From Lytechinus pictus (Eukaryota > Echinodermata > Echinoidea > Temnopleuroida > Toxopneustidae), in contig NW_026974140.1 of assembly GCF_037042905.1 (NCBI RefSeq), forward strand, positions 15,302,001 to 15,366,000: a stretch of DNA of 64,000 nucleotides, in the 5' to 3' direction. The notes beneath the pieces were generated by a model, which was not told the DNA's origin, made no database searches, and was given only the letters and a program-made list of their open reading frames with translations. Position numbers and translations under genes: made by a program. This document shows positions 1-9,605 of this stretch, piece by piece; the first letter of the stretch is position 1; the number at the start of each line of letters is the position of its first letter.

Positions 1-304
1 GGGACGTGGGTGTGCGTGTGTTTGTGTATGAGGGTGCGGAGGAACGAGAGTGTGTGTGGTGTGTGTGAATATGTGTGAGACTGTGCAATAATGGAATTCT
101 AAAAGGACTTTAACTATTTTGATGGGGGGAAATGGGAAAAATATTGGAAAATTTTTGAGAAAACGATACTATTTTACGAGGGAATTGGGGAAAAGAAAAG
201 TTACATTGACAACTGCTTCTGAATTTTCATTTTGTGAACTACTTTATTACTTAAGAAAATACTGCGATGTAATCATTAATACTTAGAATCTCGTTTCGAT
301 TCAG

Positions 305-564
305 GGAAAACCGAAATGGCAAAAGCAGTGTCGACTTACCTGAAGCTCAAAGAAGCTGGTTTCATCAGAATTGACATGTCTGAATATCAAGAGAAGCACC
401 AAGTCAGCAAATTCATCGGGTCTCCTCCCGGTTATCTTGGTCATGATGATGGAGGTCAACTAACAGAGAAACTCAAGAAGTTTCCGAAAGCTGTAGTCCT
501 CTTTGATGAAGTTGAGAAAGCGCACCCAGATGTCCTTACTATTATGCTACAGCTTTTTGACGAG
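305..564 (+). CDS. CLPB: CLPB exon with Walker A end, pore loop and Walker B
   Basis: The exon follows an AG at 303-304. It begins with the last two bases of a Gly codon, so the Walker A loop is split by a phase-1 intron just before GKTEMAKA. The pore loop GYLG is at 430-441. Walker B Asp-Glu is at 505-510, within [11 protein letters not shown]. The exon ends in ...LFDE before GTATCC (565). ATG 316 is internal, not the start. Confidence 0.93.
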
Positions 565-3500
565 GTATCCGTTTTTCTATTGTGGGGATTCCCTTAATCT
601 CAAAATTAAAACTCAGGATCTATTCCCCTTTCTCACAATTAGCATGACTGATGGCGTTTTGTTATTTCAAAACCAGGGATCATTCCCTCTACTCGCAATT
701 GTAGTGGCGATTCTTTAGCTCATATCTAGTGACCATTCTCTTATCTCACTATGACTAATGGCCAGTGGACCCCTCATTCCAGACTGTCAGTGGTTCAGTA
801 TCTAACTCGGAATGTTGTGTCTATACTGCTATGTTTTTCGTTGTTGTTTTACATTAAACTCAACAGTTATCTAAATTTCATTTAAACAGTTACTGTTGCC
901 TAATATTGGGCAAAACCTACATGTAACAACTAATTAACAGAAACGGTGGCGTTTTACCCGACTGTCGTGGATATTTAAGGTCTACCCTTTGTTGTTTTCC
1001 TCACCAGGGAAGGCTGACCGACGGAAAAGGTAAAACTGTCAGGGGTGAGAAGGCTATATACTTCATGACATCAAACCTTGGGAGCAATGCCATCACTGAC
1101 TTCTGGAAGGAAACAAAGAAAGGCACAGGTAAGTGACAAACAATTTAATGGTGGATGTGCCGTGGACGACTCGAGCGGTCTAAGGCGTCTACTATACTGT
1201 TATTCATACAAAGTTCGAGGTTCGAACACCGGGTCATGACACCTATGCCCCAAGCAATGCATTTTATCTCATTGCTTCTTCATGTTTTATGGTGACTTTA
1301 CAGATCGGTCAAGGACATAAATAACTACATATGATTGATATACACCTGCAAAAAAACTTAAAACGCGCATACAATATTCTTATAACCATTTTATCAATTT
1401 CTGTCAACGATACGGATTTGAATTATTTTCGTATGATAATGAAGTAATAGGCAAGTTACCAACGAGGTTCTCGTTTTAAATATGTCTATTTAGGATGATC
1501 TTGACCCCCCCTCCCTCATTAGTACAAGAATAGATAATTTTGTTTTTAATTAAAATTCGTAACATAATTTGGATGTTTTTATGCTCTCTTCAATTAATAG
1601 AACAAGTGAAAATCCCTGAGAACTTCAAGCAAGATGTCATTCAGCCTATTCTCAAAGATCACTTCAAGAGAGACGAGTTCCTTGGCAGAATCAATGAAAC
1701 TGTCTTCTTTCTTCCGTTCACCGAGCAAGATCTTGTTCAACTTGTTGATAAAGAAATGGTTAAATGGGCAAAACGTGTACGCTTTAAAAAAAATCCAATA
1801 CACTCAAATTTGAAGGAGATACATTGTCAGAGAGTGCAATTCATAAAAGTTATACTAAAATGAATAAATTCTTGTGAAAATGGGAAGAAACCAGTCACTT
1901 TCTAACAAGTTCTGTAAAGAACTTCTCTGACAAGGTATATTTTTAAATTTCAGAAGGATGAGGAGAGGAGAGGAGGAAAAAAAGAAGAAAAAAAAGGAAT
2001 AGAAGAAAAAGAAAGAGAAGATTGTAGGGGATGATGAAGAATAAGAACAATAACAACAATAGTAAAGACAAGAACAGGAAGGACAAAAAATAAGAACAAG
2101 AAGAAGAACCAAAATGTGATGATGAAGACGATTATGATAAAAATTAGCAAAAAAGGAAAAAGGAAATGAAGAAGAAGAATGATATTAATGAAATGAAGAA
2201 GGAGTTCCAAAACAAGTCGTACAAACTATCATGAATTCGTTGCCATCTTTTTTTTTCCTCAGGCAAAGAGTAGGCATGATATAAAATTATCATGGGACCC
2301 ATCTGTTCTGAAAGTTTTAGCAACTGGTTACAATGTTGATTACGGGGCTCGTTCCATTATACACGAGGTGAGTCAAGATAATCTTCTATAAAAACTTTTT
2401 TTTTTAATGTATCATTGAAATAAGAAGCATACAGGGATGGCACCAGAATGTTATTGGGGAGTGGACATTCAAGACGACCTAAAGGTGGTCTCTTTATCAT
2501 TATTATTATTATTAGTAGTAGTAGTAGTTTTATTATTATTACTATCATTATTATTATTATTATTATTATTATCATTATTATCACTATTACTATTATTACT
2601 ATTGTTATTATCATTATTATTATTATCATCATCATTATTATCATTATTATTATTAATTGAAACACAGGAATAATGTAATTTACAGGACTCAGATCTCTTT
2701 TTTCTTAATTTTCACACTTTGTTTGTTACTACTTGAAACTAATATCTGTAGAGAGTAAGGAAAGCAGGGGCAAATGGAAAAGCAAACGAGATGACTGAAG
2801 ATGGACAAAAGAAGATAGAAAAAAGAAGGACAGCGATCACTAAAGAGCAAGGGTCTACAAAAGTTGATATGAAAGACAGAGAAAAGGAGAGAGGGTGGAT
2901 TAGAAAGAGATGGGGATAAGATACACTGTTAAAACCCCATGATTTTACAGGGAAGAAGATTTTGCAGAAAGCATCAAAAGAATCATTCTGTAAATTCATA
3001 AAACAGGAATTTTCCTGCAATTTAACAGAACAGGTCTTTTAAAAATGGAAAAGGGTGTTTTATTAAAGGAAATTTCTAAGGTTCCATACACCAAATACCA
3101 ATTTCCTGTAAGTTTACATGATATAATGTAAGATTACGCAATCTGGTAAGATTACAGGTGTTCTCGAGACTCTGCTGCAGGAACTTCTTTTATTTTAAGG
3201 ATAAATTTTCTAACAGTGTGTGAGGATGAGAGAAAAGTTACGGAAATTCACCAGGGGGAGATATCTTAAGAGTTAAGAAATGTGTGTCATGATTTTTTTC
3301 CCTACAGGTAGACAGAAGAATAGTCAATAGTTTGGCAGAACTGCAAGGTGAAAATGAAGATATCGTGAAAGGTAGCAAGATCCATATATCAGTTGTTAAA
3401 GACAGAGGCTCCGTGGATAATAACTCGCAGTGTACATCATCAGCAGCCAACTCTTCATCAGAGATGATGACGACGAACCCAGATCATAAGACAGAGAGCG

Positions 3501-3574
3501 CCACCTCTCGAGCTGCTTTGAAGATGGAGGTGCTTGATTGTAATAATTGTGTGAGGAAAGAAATCCGAATTTGA
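305..3574 (+). CDS. CLPB: CLPB (Skd3) mitochondrial AAA+ disaggregase, 3' five coding exons, partial at 5' end
   Basis: Exons are read at 305-564, 1008-1128, 1601-1776, 2263-2367 and 3308-3574 (stop included). All introns are GT-AG and phases match (1, 0, 1, 0, 0). The product is the C-terminal part of the HSP100-type ATPase that in animals keeps intermembrane-space proteins of mitochondria soluble; the N-terminal targeting and ankyrin parts would lie left of the window. Visible motifs in order are the GKT of Walker A, the GYLG substrate pore loop, Walker B VVLFDE, sensor-1 MTSN, the FLGR arginine finger, and the sensor-2 GAR of the small C-terminal domain. The last exon ends in a Ser/Thr/Asn-rich linker and a short basic end, as in vertebrate CLPB, though divergent. 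The best match from memory is CLPB rather than bacterial ClpB, since the last exon resembles the animal tail. No clear poly(A) signal was assigned. Confidence 0.93.
585..790 (+). repeat. Degenerate tandem repeat in CLPB intron
   Basis: Around 585, 618, 677 and 731 the motif A(T)CATTCC-CTTTCTCACAATTAG-like text recurs with a unit of about 55-60 bp. Copies are strongly diverged. It probably decayed from a minisatellite. The call is by eye. Confidence 0.4.
1008..1128 (+). CDS. CLPB: CLPB exon with sensor 1
   Basis: The acceptor is CTCACCAG at 1000-1007 and the donor is GTAAGT at 1129. It encodes [10 protein letters not shown] and continues to the sensor-1 MTSN (Asn codon 1074-1076). It is 121 nt and ends in phase 1. 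It is too short to stand out as an ORF but joins both neighbours in frame. Confidence 0.92.
1150..1300 (+). mobile_element. tRNA-derived SINE copy, degenerate
   Basis: It starts GTGGATGTGCCGTGG, followed by an A-box-like CGACTCGAGCGGTC and a good B box GGTTCGAACACC at 1219-1230. The tail body reads CCCCAAGCAATGCATTTTATCTCATTGCTT, the usual post-tRNA text of marine invertebrate SINEs. It shares head and body with the copy at 57765. It lies in the CLPB intron between the second and third exons seen here. Confidence 0.6.
1601..1776 (+). CDS. CLPB: CLPB exon with arginine finger
   Basis: The acceptor is TTAATAG at 1594-1600. The first Glu codon is completed by the G of the preceding exon. The exon carries [10 protein letters not shown], the EFLGRIN arginine finger (AGA 1687-1689) and the start of the small C-terminal AAA domain. 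It ends ...WAKR before GTACGC (1777). Downstream the frame runs into non-conserved lysine-rich intron. Confidence 0.9.
1966..2215 (+). repeat. Purine-rich tract (GAA/GGA/AAG)
   Basis: About 250 bases are almost entirely A and G on the + strand, in the intron before the 2263 exon. It accounts for the open Phe/Ser/Leu-rich frames on the other strand, which are not genes. Confidence 0.8.
2263..2367 (+). CDS. CLPB: CLPB exon with sensor 2
   Basis: A T-rich tract and CTCAG (2258-2262) precede [13 protein letters not shown], and the exon ends GARSIIHEV. The sensor-2 Arg codon is 2350-2352. The donor is GTGAGT at 2368. It is 105 nt, phase 0 at both ends. Confidence 0.92.
2496..2656 (+). repeat. (ATT)n/(TCATTA)n microsatellite
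   Basis: Imperfect ATT/TCATT/AGT trinucleotide repeat in CLPB intron 4. All six frames stay open, giving spurious Ile/Leu ORFs. Confidence 0.95.
2923..3219. mobile_element. Small TIR element with ACACTGTTA ends
   Basis: The left end ACACTGTTAAAA and the right end (reverse complement ACACTGTTAGAAAA) are inverted repeats about 297 bp apart. The interior is AT-rich, has several ATTTTACAGG/CTGTAAATT-like words, and has no coding capacity. It is a non-autonomous DNA element of unknown superfamily; no clear target duplication was found. The 18273 element has similar ends. Confidence 0.6.
3308..3574 (+). CDS. CLPB: CLPB terminal coding exon
   Basis: The acceptor is TTTCCCTACAG. It begins [12 protein letters not shown], matching the family's last helix. 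The beta-rich end follows, then a Ser/Thr/Asn-rich stretch, then a short end with two Cys, and stop TGA at 3572-3574. The tail aligns only loosely with vertebrate CLPB, and that is where the family varies most. Confidence 0.88.
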   Translation, partial: VDRRIVNSLAELQGENEDIVKGSKIHISVVKDRGSVDNNSQCTSSAANSSSEMMTTNPDHKTESATSRAALKMEVLDCNNCVRKEIRI

Positions 3575-4003
3575 AAACGTTGATTCAATATTGTTGATAA
3601 CACAGTTCTGACATATAAACAGTACAACGATGATATAGAATTTGTTATATTATGGTAAAACTGTTACCCTCTGAAATGAGATCCGTACACATGAGCCCGT
3701 TACTTACAGACGGAACATTTTAATCGATGTTTTCTCTGATTGTCTCTACCTTAAAACCTTCCTTTCATATTTCTCCACTTTAATTTTATGAGATTATTCG
3801 CTTTTCATAGAGAAGCATTATATGACGTCAGGTGGGTTCTTATAAAAAGGTGTGGAATGAGATAAATATTTCAATGAAGGTTAAACGAAAACCCATCAAG
3901 GAATAATGAGAGATATTGAGTTGTGACGTTGTAATTATTTTGTGAAGTCACGTGTATAGAGTCATCATGTTCATAGGCTGAAAGGTGATTTTATGATAGT
4001 TGT

Positions 4004-4060
4004 ATCATGGACCTACTCATTAGCTATTCGATGAGTGTCCATCTCTAATAGGTCCATGGT
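4004..4060. repeat. Nested inverted repeat, ATGGACCT/AGGTCCAT type
   Basis: CATGGACCT (4006-4014) pairs with AGGTCCATG (4050-4058). Inside, ACTCAT (4015-4020) pairs with ATGAGT (4031-4036). The same outer arms form the near-perfect palindrome at 60870-60894, so this is a dispersed family. Confidence 0.65.
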
Positions 4061-5029
4061 TGGATGTATTTTGGTAATAGAATTATGAATGAAATAATAA
4101 ATCTGATCATTGAATGCACATGACATAGTCGTTGGAAAAATTCGTTGTTTTCATTAATATTCATATAATCGGGAAAAGGGGTAAATGAAAGATTCGTGAT
4201 CATGCTGAAAAGTCTACGATTTATCATTAAACATGTTTATAATTATATATCATATCGTTCAACTTAAAATGTTGTAATTGAGTCCTAGTTTAATTGATAT
4301 CATATCTAAAATCCAAAAACAGCGAATGTTTGTAGAATTGTGTATTTTCAAGTTTCTTTTATCTTAATGTATTTAGAAGACAAGATTCTCGTGACCTCAT
4401 TTAATGGGGTCAAGGAAGGACAGATGAGATGAAAATGTAGGTATAGACGGATTCTTCCAAAATTATAAATAATATTTAATCAAATATTGATACTGCATTG
4501 GTCCTTGCCCAGCAGTACATTAAATCTTCCGAATGCAATGTCTTATAATAATATTATCCAACAATTACAAGGTAGGAGTTTTAATCAATATGATCTCCAG
4601 CATCTCTCATATTATTTCACTTTTAACTTTAGTTCTTCACATTAAAAAGAGCAATTATCAGCCAAGTGCCTATAGTCATCGTTATTCTTCTTATTTATGT
4701 ATGGACATACGTTTATCAACTACGTATTCATATGATTGTAAGATGCTACATGGAATGTAGTGTCTTCTTAAAACCAAACCAAATTAAATCAATTCAAAAT
4801 TAATGAAAACAGGTATAAATTTGTGTTGTTATTCGAAATGTCTCTTGAATTTTGAATTGATGACATTTCCATAACATTTGACAAATAGTAACCAATGTAA
4901 AGTTTTAAAGGAGTAAAAAAAAATGCAATTGTCTCTTAAGAAGGCACTCTGAAAAATAAAAGACGATAACTGACACGACTCCACCTGGGTGGAACAATGG
5001 TGAAAAATTAGATAATAGTTTGTTGGAAA

Positions 5030-5345
5030 TCTAAATTAAGATGATTTTAATGCATTTTTTTGTTTCATTCTGCTCTGTTGCCTGGGAAATTAATGATTAT
5101 TTGAGGGGTCCACACAATACAAGCACTGCTTTTTAGTGGATCCCTCCATTTTCTCAGAATTTTATTTTATAATGTTTATGATATTTTGCTTATAATACTC
5201 TGTTTTGTTTTACTTTTACTTATAGATAAATATCAAATATTGTACATGCCTCCATTTATTTTGTCTGTATAAGTTTATTGTAATTATTTCGACCACATTA
5301 CTTTGTTCTGGTGAAAATGAAATAAAATAAATTGAATTGAATTAA
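5030..5345 (+). mobile_element. Probable LINE 3'-end remnant with GAAATAAAATAAATTGAATTGAA tail
   Basis: The segment ends in GAAATAAAATAAA followed by an (ATTGA)-type tail at about 5316-5345. This is the typical form of a 5'-truncated LINE with a poly(A)-signal-like block and a short tandem tail. The same GAAATAAAATAAA block precedes a (TCAA)n tail at 20461-20500 on the other strand. No coding part remains, and the 5' boundary is a guess. Confidence 0.4.
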
Positions 5346-8041
5346 ATGAAATGTTTAACTTTCGGGGGTCAATAACAAAGTCCTGATTATTCCCCCAGTG
5401 CCTAACTTTCTGCTCCCAAATTCATGACTTGATTTACTTCATTAATTCATAAATACCCATATCAAATCTATATAAAATACATATAAACATCGTTTTTGTA
5501 TTATTTCAAATAAATGTCTCCATGAAATCTACAACGTCATATAAGCCCCAGCATCTTCATATCTGTATGCATTGGTATCATACTCTCCTGAAATTCCCAA
5601 TTGTATTAGACAGCTAGGCTACTCATCGTTAGATCCTTTAGATCATATGTTCATTCCAGGAGCCGGTTAATTATGACTTTGATTTAATTTCGAAGCAAGC
5701 AATCAATACTGATTTGTGGATTGACATTGGCATGTCAACATAACAATATGTTAGACCAAACGACAATGAAAACAAAGCGCACTTCTTCCAATGAAATGAG
5801 TCTCAGGCGGTATATATGCAAAATATATTTTTTTCTAAAAATCTTGAATCGTGCAAAAGCGGTCCTTAGGAGGAAGACATATTCATAAATATGATATGAA
5901 TTTAAACTATTCAGTTAAGATAAAGTGATACATTATAATTATCATAATTAACACTTGGTGTATGGTAAACCACTTTTGTAATTACTGCAGAATTGTTTGT
6001 TAAATACGTACACTGATTTTTTTTTTCGTTTTAAAATCATTCCATGATCACGAAATGTTGATCTCATCAAGTAACTCTATTTTTTTTAATTAAGATCTGG
6101 GTCTGACCTTTGTGTGATTACTTTGTGCTCAATAAACACCCCTTTGATATCTCAAACAGAAATAAAAACTTGCCACAACTAATTTCATCACGAGAAATCG
6201 TTCATTATGGAGCTGTGTTCATTAAAGAAAGGTTTTAAATAAAGTTTAAACGGATTAACTGAGCGCCATGTTTTGATGATGAAATTTTCGTCTTGTCGTC
6301 TTGTTATGAAATCAACAAATTATACCTAGATTCAAATAAAGTGCAATTATGAAAGAGCGTTTCATATTTCAACCCCTCATAATTCGATGTGATAATTACC
6401 CTACACAGACCATGTTGTTTGTTGAATAAATCACGTTTATTTGCTTTCAACATTCCTCACCGAAATTTCTGCCTAGTAAATTATACTCGTTGTTTTCATG
6501 ATTCTTTGCTAGTGGATTCTATCAAAATAATAAAACATATTACTTTTATGTTTTCATCGTCTTCAATATTACGATGATGCATGTGTCTTTGTCGTATTTC
6601 ATAGTGGATCTCGGAGAAGATTAACTCTTTGAATCTTTGGAGGAGTCACTTAATGTTGACTTGAAGCAGTGATATGGTTTAAACTGGTAGTGTAAGGATT
6701 AATATTTGTTGTAGCTGTATTCACACCCAGGGTATTGACTCACAGACTGAAGGCTGTTTCCTTTGCGAGAGGACCTCAAGGCTTGTCAACATCGTCACAG
6801 GGGTCTACCCTCCGCTATGTGATTTCAGCATCGAGTATAATTGGCCCATTTTTTCCAATCCGCTCCTTCTTTTCTCCAACATCATCACGCTTCATGCAAA
6901 TTCTTCCCGCCTCCACCCGTTACCCCTCCCGGGTATGTACAGCCCTCTCCTCCACACTCCATTGTACCCCTTTGACAACATCCCTCCTAGATATTCTCAT
7001 ATTTTAATAAAAGATGAGGGTCCTTTCGTCTTGTCTCACTTCTCTCCCCGACACGGGAAATAGTTTTGTTTGCGGGCATTTAATGAGTATTTAACCACTT
7101 CTTCCATCCTGTTACCTTTTGTTTCTTCTCGATTCTATTGCGGCAACAAGATCTTTGAGTTAGGGTTTATATTTCAGAAATAGAAGGTTTCATTTAACTG
7201 AGCAGCTACACAAGCTGAGTGATACGGTCATGGATACTTATTGATCGTCTACTTTAACGTTTTACATTACATCTCCTCCAACATGTATTATAATGATTCT
7301 TAAAGGACATTCCGAAAATAACAATTCTAAACCAATTTTCAAAATGGTGAAATTTTTAGGACAGAATGCAATTATTTTAGTGAGATGTGCAAATCTGCCT
7401 CCGGTGATGTAAGAATTCATTAAAAAATAATTCAATCAAAGCATAGCTACATGTGTTAACGTTTGACTAATGAGATCATCTTTTATTCACGCGTTGTTTT
7501 CTACCATTCTATGTTTGATTTCTATTGCGTAGTACTCCTCAGGCGAAATATGATTGCAACAAAATGTCTAGAGTCGCGGAATGGACGACTTTCGGTCAAA
7601 ATTAAATCGCCCGAAAGCAACTTATAAACAACTGCTGTTTTCACAGTTTGAAAAAAAAAAAACTTTGAAAACTTTTTATTACCATTTTATACCATTTTTA
7701 TCAATTATGTCCATATCATTATTTAGAAAAAAATAAATAAAATGATTTTCATTTCGAAAAGTGGAAGCTTGTTTTGTTTTTGGTCATTATACTTTTTATA
7801 ATATATATCAGAGATAATTAATATTTTTGGATATCAGGGGTAAATATGTATCAAGATACGATCATGAAAGTTCAACTGTGTGGGTTGCAAATAAGGAAAA
7901 GTTGAACTTTTTGAGGTCATTTTTCGGATTTTTTCTTTATGTGTCCAACTTTTCATTATGTATCAAGATGTTCAGATGCTTTTTATTAAGCTGAAAATGA
8001 TAATTGAAAAATACACATGGACATTTAGTTACACAAATTTA

Positions 8042-8054
8042 CCCCCCCCCCCCC
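8042..8054 (+). repeat. Poly-C run
   Basis: Thirteen consecutive C. Length is likely to vary between alleles or be uncertain in the assembly. Confidence 0.9.
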
Positions 8055-8291
8055 TTGATGAATGATGATAAAATCAATGGATGGGTGAATTAAATTAGTT
8101 GAAAAAGTCGGAAGAAATTGATGGTAATAACACACTAATATAGATTAATGAACATACAGACAGTACAATTAATAGACAAACGTATGCATAATGTGTTTTT
8201 TTAACAATTAGTGATTAAAAAGCTCTATCATTATCAGCATTGTCATTATAAATGTTGCAATTCGTACGTATCGATGTTTCACCCATTTTTT

Positions 8292-8621
8292 GGTAAATCC
8301 AGCGGCGTACCCAGGATTTTCCAAAAGGGGGGCAAATTTTGGAGGATATTTCGTCCGCGAAAAAATGTGACAACCAAAAAAAAAAAAAAAAATCTTCAAC
8401 CACAAACAAAGGATTTCGTACCAGAAAAAAAATTGACAAGCAAAAAAAAAAAATTTAAAAAAAGTCTTCAAATTCAAAAGAGGGGGCACACGTCTGTTTT
8501 CATTGCATTTTTACATTACATTACTCGTCAGGGGTGCAGGGTACGTCCCCTGCATTAGTTGTGACTCGTCAGGGGGGCAGTCTGCCCCCTGCCCCCCTTA
8601 GGTACGCTAGTGGGTAAATCC
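8292..8621. mobile_element. Non-autonomous TIR element with 9 bp target-site duplication
   Basis: GGTAAATCC occurs at 8292-8300 and again at 8613-8621, directly flanking a 312 bp unit. The unit begins AGCGGCGTACCC and ends with the reverse complement of CACTAGCGTACC. Inside are G runs, poly-A stretches and a CCCCTGC/GCAGGGG-rich end with two GACTCGTCAGGGG-like copies near 8523 and 8563. There is no transposase. A 9 bp duplication fits a Mutator-like family, but superfamily is not decided. Confidence 0.75.
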
Positions 8622-9054
8622 ATTGAACTACCTATTTATTCAGTATTAATTTTTTTCATTTATCTATTTATTTATTAATTGATTTATAAATTCATTTATT
8701 CATTTTTAATTCATTCATGTATTATATACATTGAATTATTTTCTTACATGGAATTACAACTCGTTTGTATGAAATGAATATTAATCGCGGTGTATTAAAT
8801 GTAAAAGAAAACTGCCCTTTCAGCAGTCAGAAGAGTGATTTATGTTTTCTCTTTTGGAGAGGCATATCACTTATCTGTCGTGTTGACTGGAAACCATGAA
8901 GACTTTGCTTCCCATTTGCGCACATGTACTTCCCTTGCTACTTGGAATACAAGAGAGGCAAGGCATGCTCTAAGAGCAGTAAACACCTTCTCTTAAAAGC
9001 CACTTCAATGGGTGTTTACATACACAATAAAAGACCATTGAGAAGAACGATTGA

Positions 9055-9330
9055 GCCAAGAGAGATGAGGGATGAGGAAGATAGATAGAGAGAGAGGGAG
9101 AGATAAAGAAAGAGAGATTGTGTGTGTGTTTATAAAAGAAAGACAGAGAGAGAGATGGACAGACGGTGGTAGGAAGGGGTGAGAAAGAGAGGGAGTGAGA
9201 GTGATGGGGGGTAATGGAATGGAGTGAGATGGAGAGAAGAGTGAAATAACAGTGTAAGAGGATGACAAAAATAAGTAATGAAAAAATGAAGGATGAGATC
9301 GGGAAGAAAACGGGGATGGAGTAATGAGAC
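9055..9330 (+). repeat. GA-rich low-complexity tract
   Basis: Long AGAGAG/GGGAGA-type purine tract. It gives Ser/Leu/Pro/His-rich open frames on the minus strand, which I do not consider genes. Confidence 0.85.
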
Positions 9331-9531
9331 AACGCCCGTATTCTTTAAAAATTATGAACCAATTTGCATTTTGGATCCACGAAATCGGATTACTCCTTAT
9401 AGAAGAGTTGAGCTTAAAACGAGTGTCTACTGTTTTTACTTATCATTTGTAATCTGAATGAAGACAGGAATACGAAATCCGGAATTGAAACATTACCTTG
9501 AATCTCAAAATTTTGTTCAAGCAAAACATTC

Positions 9532-9538
9532 CGTCCCT

Positions 9539-9599
<61 letters not shown>

Positions 9600-9605
9600 A
9601 GAGAC
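9532..9605 (-). tRNA. tRNA-Asn (anticodon GUU)
   Basis: 74 nt on the minus strand. The acceptor stem GTCTCTG pairs with CAGGGAC (one G-U), with discriminator G. It has the D arm GGCGCAATCGGTTAGCGC, an anticodon arm with loop CTGTTAA (anticodon GTT), and a T arm with the variant TTCAAGC loop. Sequence is nearly identical to vertebrate tRNA-Asn. Internal A and B boxes are intact. On the transcribed strand TTTT lies at 9523-9526, 5 nt past the gene, as a Pol III terminator. No intron and no encoded CCA. It appears functional and stands alone here. Confidence 0.96.

Larger units (their letters stand above)
3575..8291. other. CLPB-Phox2 intergenic region, proximal half: no gene seen
   Basis: AT-rich DNA after the CLPB stop. 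It contains the nested palindrome at 4006-4058 and a likely LINE 3' remnant ending at 5345. All frames are short, and none shows a recognisable domain or splice-compatible conserved exon. The CLPB 3' UTR must lie in its first part, but I could not place its end. Confidence 0.6.

Noticed and set aside
8211-8558. 115-codon Lys-rich plus-strand frame
   Set aside because: Runs through poly-A stretches of the 8301-8612 TIR element.
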